From: a virus
DNA: 23,712 bases
IMG/VR virus record: IMGVR_UViG_3300042889_001381
Location: 1-23,712 of that record
Direction: 5' to 3' (one strand)
Translations under genes and position numbers: made by a program
Shown: piece by piece, positions 14,679 through 21,700 of the stretch
Layout: every line of letters starts with the position of its first letter
Numbering within the stretch: position 1 is the stretch's first letter
Notes under the pieces: model-generated
Told to the model about the DNA's origin: nothing
Databases searched by the model: none
Seen by the model: only the letters and a program-made list of their open reading frames with translations

Positions 14679-17600
14679 ATGGCCGTGACTAGAATTAAAA
14701 ATAATCAGATTACCGACGCAACCATCAATGCGGCGGCAAAGGTAACCAGCTACAGTATTACATCGGGCCTGCTGGCCAATAGTCTTACATATGGATCAGA
14801 CTTAACAATTACTGGAAACTTAACAGTTAACGGTAGTTCCACAACAATCGACACAGTTGACTTGATTGTTGAAGATCCCATAATTATCCTGGCGGCAAAC
14901 CAAACTGGTGCACCGTCAGTAGACATTGGTTTTATTGGAAAACGTGGCACAAGCACCAACGTGGCGTTTGTTTGGGACGAAAGTGTTGGCGCATTTTTAA
15001 CCGCCTTTACCAACACAGCGGCAACAAATACAGCCATCACAATTAGTTCGTATGCTGACTTTCAGGCAGCAAACATCACATCCAACACCAACTTGGCAGT
15101 GACAGGCACAACCAGTCTTACTGGAAATATCACTGTTGGCAACTTGTTTGTGGGCACTAGTAAAACAATTAATGTTGGTAACAACGTCATCACCAATGTT
15201 GCAACCCCAGTTGGCAACAGCGATGCAGCCACAAAAGAATATGTTGATGGCATTGCCAGCTCAGGATTCACAATTGAAGATGATACCGCAAATACCACTG
15301 TGGTTAGTAGCGGCGACACACTAGAATTAAGAGGCACCGCAAACGAAGTTGGTGTGTACATTACCGGCGTAGATCAAATTACTTTTGGCTTACCTGACGA
15401 TGTCACAGTTACAGCAACACTCACAGCCGGTAATTTGAGCACAGGTGGTACTGCAAATGTAACCGGCAACATCACTGGTGGTAACTTGAGCACAGCCGGG
15501 CAAGTGAGTGCCACAGGCAATGTCACAGCTGGCAACTTGATCACTGGTGGATTGATTAGTGCAACTGGTGCAATCACAGGTGGCAGCACAATATCGGCAG
15601 CTGGTAATGTTACTGCCGGTAACGTACTGACAGGCGGATTAGTCAGCGCGACTGGCAATGTTAACGGTGGTAATTTAATCAGTGCGGCGTTGGTACAAGG
15701 CGTTACTGTCAGTGCAAGCGGCAACATCACTGGTGGTAATTTAATATCTTCAGTTGTTACTAACTCAACTGCAATGACCATCAGCACCGCGTCTGGCAAT
15801 CTTAACCTCCAACCCACTGGTAACATTGTATTAAACAGCAAGTATATTAATGGTGTAAACCAGCCAGTGCAAGACAACGATGCGGCTTCTAAGATCTATG
15901 TGGACAACATGGTATCAACTCAGTTGGCGTATCACGAAGCTGTTTTGGCAGCCACAACAGGCACATTGGCCGCAGCCACAGGTGGTACTATTACGTACAA
16001 CAACGGAACTGCTGGTGTGGGTGCTACACTGACAGTAGCAGGCGGTACGTTCAACTTGATTGATACTGCCAACGTTCAAACTGCAGGCACACGTATTCTG
16101 GTCAAGAACCAAGCTGACGCCACACAAAACGGTGTGTATGAATACACCAGCTCAACTGTTATCACTAGAACAACAGACGCTGACACATATGGTCCTAACA
16201 GTGCAACTGACTTGAGCATTAACGACTATTTCTTTGTGCAAAGCGGAGATGTCAATAAAGGTTCTGCATATATTGTTGATGCACCGTCAGGCGTTATTAC
16301 TTTTGGTACTAGTAACATTGAGTTTGCTCAATTCTCAAGCTCACAGACCTACACAGCCAACACCAGTGCTGGTCTAGTATTAAACAGCACTGTATTCAGT
16401 GCCAAGGTAGACAACAATACCACAGCATTTGACGGTGGTGGCAACATCAGCATCAAAGTTGGTGCAAACTTGACAACACCAAACATTGGTGCGGCAACTG
16501 GTACAAGTCTAAGTGTCACAGGCAACGTAGATGGTGGTAACTTAAATACCGGTGCTCAAGTAGTGGCAACTGGTAATATCACTGGTGGTAACTTGATCAC
16601 TGCTGGTTTGGCTACTGTAACTGGTAATGTTAATACCAGTGCAGGTGTACTGGCAACTGGCAACGTAACAGGTGGTAATGTCAACACAGCTGGATTGATT
16701 ACTGCAACTGGCAACATCACTGGTGGCAATTTGATCACAGGTGGATTGATTACTGCTACTGGCACTATTACTTCTACTGCCAATATTGCAGGTGGCAACT
16801 TAACTACTGGTGCTCAGGTATCGGCAGGTGGCAACATCACTGGTGGTAACTTAATTACTGTTGGACTAACCACAGTAACTGGTAACATCACTGGTGGCAA
16901 TTTGATCACAGGTGGATTGATTACTGCTACTGGCAACGTAGATGGTGGTAATGTCAACGCAGCCGGTAACGTCACTGGTGGCAACATTACCACAGCTGGA
17001 CAAGCCAATCTAGGCAACATTCGTATCAGTGGCGACACTATTACTGGTACAAATGGTCGTGTAAACATTAATTCGGCAGCAGCTGACGTTGACTTTTCAG
17101 TCAGTGGCACAGCAGCCAATGTGTTCTACATAGATGCCGGGACAAATAGTGCTAGTTTTGGTAATGCCACTCAGATAACTAACGCAATTGCATCGTTCCA
17201 GACCACAACTTCTATTAAAGTTCCAGTGGGCACCACTGGACAACGTCCAGGCGCTGGTGTTACTGGTATGGTACGTTTCAACACCAGCGTCAACAACTTG
17301 GAATTCTACGATGCCAACAGCTGGCAAACTGCAGGTAGCCAGTTCACTGTTATCACAGCTAATACGCAATCTGGTGACGGAGTGCAGACAGCATTTACTT
17401 TGCCGGCAGCAAGTACCACAGCTGGCACCATTGTTGCTATCAACGGTGTGGTACAGATTCCGGTAACTGCGTACTCGGTGGCCAATACCACATGTACATT
17501 TACTGAAGCACCAGTCAGCACCGACGTCATTGATTTCCGTGTGTTGGCAACAACATCAACTGTGACTGGCTTGTCTAGTTCCAGCGGTGCAATTGTAGAA

Positions 17601-18656
17601 TTGAATCCAACTCTAATAGATGTTGATCTTACTGGTAATATAATTCCAACTTCAAATGTTGCATACAATTTAGGTAATACAACAAATAGATTTAATGACT
17701 TGTATTTGTCAGGGTCAAGCTTGTATCTAGGCAATGTTATTATGAAGACTGCAACTGGTAACACAATTGCATTCTTCCAACCAGATGGAACAACACCAGC
17801 TACTATTGCGGCATCCAGTGTAGACACTACACAGATTGCCAGCGGCACATCGGGTGTAGCTGTTGTTTCGTCAGGTGGCAACATTCGTGCCAACGTTGCT
17901 GGCACAACTGTACAAACTATCAGTGCAGGATTGGTGGCAATTACAGGCGACTTGAGTGTGACCGGCAATGCAACACTGAGTGGTAACATCCTAGGCGACA
18001 GAGTACAAAACGGTACAACCAGTTTTGACATTCAAACACCGAACGGAAATGCCAACATCACAGTGGGCGGTACTAGCAATGTGGCTGTATTTGCTACAAC
18101 TGGTGCTTTTGTAACTGGTGTACTAAGTGCAAGTGGCAACGTAACTGGTGGCAACTTGAGTGTTAGCACAGGAACCATCACTGGTGGCAACATTGTCAAT
18201 GCCAACGGCAACGGCATTGGTAACATTGGTAGTTCCAGTGTTTACTTCAACACTGTGTTTGCCAAAGCAACAAGTGCACAATACGCTGACTTGGCAGAGA
18301 AATATGTTGCTGACGCAGAGTACGCACCAGGAACAGTGTTGGCATTTGGTGGTGACCAGGAAGTTACGCTAGCAACAGACGCTGGGTCAACTCGTGTGGC
18401 AGGTGTTGTTAGTACAAACCCAAGTTACATCATGAACGCTGGGCTAACTGGCGAACATGTGGCAATGGTGGCACTACAAGGTCGTGTACCATGTCGAGTA
18501 GTTGGCGCAGTTGCCAAAGGTGACTTGATGGTGGCTGCCGGTAACGGTGCTGCCAAAGCTGATAACACGGCACGTGCAGGTACTATCATTGGCAAGGCCC
18601 TGGAAAACTTTGATGGTGCAGAAGGCACAATTGAAGTTGTAATTGGTCGAAACTAA
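14679..18656 (+). CDS. Long tail-fibre-like protein with beta repeats and a conserved C-terminal domain
   Basis: The 1325 residues read as a mosaic. Residues 1-43 are a possible attachment segment (MAVTRIKNNQIT). A GNLTVNG / DPIIILAANQTG module follows at 44-110. NSDAATKEYVDG (about 181-192) and NDAASKIYVDNM (about 398-409) are typical fibre motifs. Repeats of TGNITGGNLITGGLITATG type lie between and after them. RILVKNQADATQNGVYEYTS sits near 475, and a second repeat region at about 613-780. RPGAGVTGMVRFNT is near 857 and SGDGVQTAFTLP near 899. The last 125 residues, from ADLAEKYVADAEYAPGTVL (1203), with RVAGVVSTNPSYIMN and ALQGRVPCRVVG, match the ending found in many phage fibres. Related domains include the G2/IMC type that is self-cleaved in some phages; cleavage here is unproven. 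Likely a trimeric fibre for host recognition. Confidence 0.88.
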   Translation: MAVTRIKNNQITDATINAAAKVTSYSITSGLLANSLTYGSDLTITGNLTVNGSSTTIDTVDLIVEDPIIILAANQTGAPSVDIGFIGKRGTSTNVAFVWDESVGAFLTAFTNTAATNTAITISSYADFQAANITSNTNLAVTGTTSLTGNITVGNLFVGTSKTINVGNNVITNVATPVGNSDAATKEYVDGIASSGFTIEDDTANTTVVSSGDTLELRGTANEVGVYITGVDQITFGLPDDVTVTATLTAGNLSTGGTANVTGNITGGNLSTAGQVSATGNVTAGNLITGGLISATGAITGGSTISAAGNVTAGNVLTGGLVSATGNVNGGNLISAALVQGVTVSASGNITGGNLISSVVTNSTAMTISTASGNLNLQPTGNIVLNSKYINGVNQPVQDNDAASKIYVDNMVSTQLAYHEAVLAATTGTLAAATGGTITYNNGTAGVGATLTVAGGTFNLIDTANVQTAGTRILVKNQADATQNGVYEYTSSTVITRTTDADTYGPNSATDLSINDYFFVQSGDVNKGSAYIVDAPSGVITFGTSNIEFAQFSSSQTYTANTSAGLVLNSTVFSAKVDNNTTAFDGGGNISIKVGANLTTPNIGAATGTSLSVTGNVDGGNLNTGAQVVATGNITGGNLITAGLATVTGNVNTSAGVLATGNVTGGNVNTAGLITATGNITGGNLITGGLITATGTITSTANIAGGNLTTGAQVSAGGNITGGNLITVGLTTVTGNITGGNLITGGLITATGNVDGGNVNAAGNVTGGNITTAGQANLGNIRISGDTITGTNGRVNINSAAADVDFSVSGTAANVFYIDAGTNSASFGNATQITNAIASFQTTTSIKVPVGTTGQRPGAGVTGMVRFNTSVNNLEFYDANSWQTAGSQFTVITANTQSGDGVQTAFTLPAASTTAGTIVAINGVVQIPVTAYSVANTTCTFTEAPVSTDVIDFRVLATTSTVTGLSSSSGAIVELNPTLIDVDLTGNIIPTSNVAYNLGNTTNRFNDLYLSGSSLYLGNVIMKTATGNTIAFFQPDGTTPATIAASSVDTTQIASGTSGVAVVSSGGNIRANVAGTTVQTISAGLVAITGDLSVTGNATLSGNILGDRVQNGTTSFDIQTPNGNANITVGGTSNVAVFATTGAFVTGVLSASGNVTGGNLSVSTGTITGGNIVNANGNGIGNIGSSSVYFNTVFAKATSAQYADLAEKYVADAEYAPGTVLAFGGDQEVTLATDAGSTRVAGVVSTNPSYIMNAGLTGEHVAMVALQGRVPCRVVGAVAKGDLMVAAGNGAAKADNTARAGTIIGKALENFDGAEGTIEVVIGRN
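15420..15752 (+). repeat. First TGNITGGNL repeat region in the 14679 protein
   Basis: About six to seven loosely periodic units of 16-20 codons, each with (T/S)GN(I/V)T(G/A)GN followed by (L/V)(I/S)T(G/A)GL(I/V)(S/T)A. Copies vary at synonymous positions and in length. Such units usually form beta-solenoid or beta-prism fibre shafts. Confidence 0.75.
16518..17000 (+). repeat. Second TGNITGGNL repeat region in the 14679 protein
   Basis: About nine units of 16-20 codons. One composite stretch (TGNVNTSAGVLATGN then TGGNVNTAGLI) recurs almost unchanged in the 18754 protein near 19321-19410, with many synonymous differences in the DNA. Confidence 0.75.
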
Positions 18657-18659
18657 ACA

Positions 18660-18688
18660 ATTTGATAAGGGCTTGTCCCTTATCAAAT
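18660..18688 (+). other. Perfect 12-bp stem-loop after the 14679 gene
   Basis: ATTTGATAAGGG (18660-18671), loop CTTGT, CCCTTATCAAAT (18677-18688). It begins 3 nt after the stop codon and has no T-run, so it may protect the 3' end of the mRNA or assist the terminator that follows 6 nt later. Confidence 0.7.
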
Positions 18689-18694
18689 AATTAC

Positions 18695-18722
18695 AAACAG
18701 GACTCTTAGTAGTCCTGTTTTT
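18695..18722 (+). terminator. Intrinsic terminator before the last gene
   Basis: AAACAGGACT (18695-18704), loop CTTAGT, AGTCCTGTTT (18711-18720), continuing into a T-run (18718-18722). The stem is perfect over 10 bp. It separates the two large fibre genes. Confidence 0.92.
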
Positions 18723-18725
18723 CTG

Positions 18726-18733
18726 ACTAAATA
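18726..18733 (+). promoter_or_regulatory. T4-type late promoter box (ACTAAATA) for the last fibre gene
   Basis: ACTAAATA lies 4 nt after the terminator T-run and 20 nt before the ATG at 18754. TAAGG (18739-18743) is the SD. CTAAATA is also the late form I know from marine T4-like phages. Confidence 0.6.
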
Positions 18734-18753
18734 TACAATAAGGCAAAAATACC

Positions 18754-21700
18754 ATGGGTTTAACTAGGATATCGGCACAACAAATTTCAAACATTGATTA
18801 CAAGCAATCAGTGCGTGTGGTCACTGTGAGCAATATTACGTTAAGTGGCGGCGCCCCGGCCACAGTTGACGGAGTTAGTCTTGTTGCTGGCGACAGAATA
18901 TTGGTTACTGGGCAGTCAACCAGCAGTCAAAATGGGTTATATTCCGTCACAGTTTTGGGTGTGGGTAGTAACGGCACCTGGGCTAGAACCGGCGACGGCA
19001 ATGAAACTGGAGAAATTGACAGCGGCATGATTGTCATGGTCACTGAAGGCACAACCTATGCTGATACTCAATGGAAACTCACAACAAATGATCCTATAAC
19101 AATTGGTACAACTGGGTTGACGTTTACGCAGAATTATTCTGCCAACTCTATTTCCTCGGGCACCAGCAATGTAGTTGTGTCTAGTAATGCCAATGTGTCA
19201 GTTGCTGTGGCCGGCAGCAATGTTGCGGTATTTGCATCAACTGGGGAATATGTCACGGGCATACTAAGTGCAACCGGCAACATCACAGGTGGTAATTTAA
19301 TCACCGCAGGACTAACCACAGTAACTGGTAACGTTAATACAAGTGCAGGTGTATTGGCCACAGGTAACTTAACTGGTGGCAACGTCAACACTGCTGGATT
19401 AATTTCAGCAGCTGGTAACATCACCGGTGGCAATTTAATATCTGCCGCATTGGTACAAGGCGCCACATTAAGTGCAACAGGTAACATCACCGGTGGTAAC
19501 TTAAACACTGGCGGTTTAGTTTCAGTTACAGGCAACATCACTGGTGGTAATTTACTAACCAGTGGCAACATTGTTGATACAAATGCATTGTCAATTATCA
19601 CAGGTTCAAGTGGTAATATCAGTTTGGCTCCTAATGGCACCAATGTATTAGTTGCTACTACCACAGGTGCCAACATCACTGGCACACTCAATGCCACTGG
19701 CAACGCCAACGTGGGCAACTTGGGTGCCGCAACTGTGACGGCTACTACACTAACAGGCACATTATCAACTGCGGCACAAACAAACATAACTTCAGTGGGC
19801 ACTCTGGGTAGTTTGGCTGTTACAGGTAACATCACTTCAGGTAACCTAAGTGGCACAAATATTGTGGGCACATTGACCACAGCGGCACAAACCAATATCA
19901 CAAGTGTGGGCACTTTGGGATCATTGGCAGTAACTGGCAACATCACTTCAGGTAACTTGAGTGCTACAAACCACACAGGAACCACTGTAAGTGTCACAGG
20001 TAATATCACAGGTGGTAACCTAAGTGGCACAAATATTGTGGGCACATTGACCACTGCCGCTCAAACTAATATCACAAGTGTGGGTACTTTGAGTGCATTA
20101 TCAGTGACTGGTAACATCACTGGCGGCAATTTAAGCACAGCTGGTAACGTAACTGGCAGCTATATTTTAGGTAACGGTGCATTTTTATCTGGTGTTATTA
20201 CCAGTGTAGCAAATATCAACAACGGTACCAGCAATGTTACTGTAGTAAGCTCAGGTGGCAACGTCACTGTTGGAGTTGGTGGAACATCAAACGTGGCAGT
20301 ATTTGCCACAACAGGTGAATATGTAACTGGTGTTGTAAGTGCTAGTGGTAACGTAACTGGCGGCAACATTACCACTGGTGGATTGGTAACTGCTACAGGT
20401 AATGTTAATACAAGTGCAGGTGTGTTGGCTACAGGCAACATCACAGGTGGTAACTTACTAACGGGTGGCTTAGTCTCAGCTACGGGTAATATCACTGGTG
20501 GCAATCTATCAGGTACCAGTATTGTGGGTACGTTGACCACAGCCGCACAAACCAATATCACAAGTGTGGGCACTTTGGGTAGTTTGGCAGTCACAGGTAA
20601 TATCACAGGTGGTAATTTAAACACAGGTGCTCAAGTAGTGGCAACTGGCAACGTCACAGGTGGCAATTTAGTAACTGCTGGACTAATTTCAGCAACTGGT
20701 AACGTAAGTGGTGGAAATTTAAATGTCACAGGTAATATTGTTGACACTGGAGCATTGACAATCATCACTGGTGCAAGTGGCAATGTTAATCTAGCACCCA
20801 ATGGCACAAACGTCGTAGTTGTGACCACAACTGGTGCTAATATTACAGGTACTCTCAATGCCACTGGTAATGCCAATGTGGGCAATCTAGGTGCCGCAAC
20901 AGTGGTGGCAACTACGCTAACTGGTACATTATCAACTGCCGCACAAACAAATATTACTAGCGTGGGTACACTGGGTAGTTTGGCAGTTACTGGCAACATC
21001 ACAGGTGCTAATATAATTGCCACACTCAATGGAAGTGGCGCCAATGTTACTAGCATCAGTGCCACAAACATCAGTTCAGGCACACTGGCACAAGCAAGAT
21101 TGGCAAACTCAGCAGTGACACTAGGCTCAACAGCACTCACACTTGGTGCAACGGTGACCACAGTGGCTGGCTTGACCAGTGTGACATCAACTACATTCGT
21201 TGGTGCATTAACTGGGGCAGCCACCACAGCAGCCACAGTGACCACTGCGGCACAACCTAATATTACGTCAGTTGGTACATTGACAAGTGTTTCTTCTTCA
21301 GGCAATGTCACAGGTGGTAATTTAATCACAACTGGACTTGCTAGTGTTGGCACAACACTAGACGTAACCGGCAACGCCAACGTGGGTAACCTAGGAACGG
21401 CAGGTCAGATCACAGCCACAGGTAACATTACTGGTGGTAATTTATTAATTAATACTAATGCTGTTATCACAGGTAACTTGACAGTTCAAGGTAATACCAC
21501 AACTATTAATTCTAATACAATTACCACCAACGATTTGAACATCACTGTTGGTAACAATCAAAATACAGGTACGGCACTAAACAATGCCGGTATTGATGTT
21601 GGTAACAATAACCTTGCCACCTGGAGATTCAATAACGCAACCACGTCATGGCAGAGCAACATTGCTGTGATGCCAACAGCCAATGGTACATTGGCACTGG

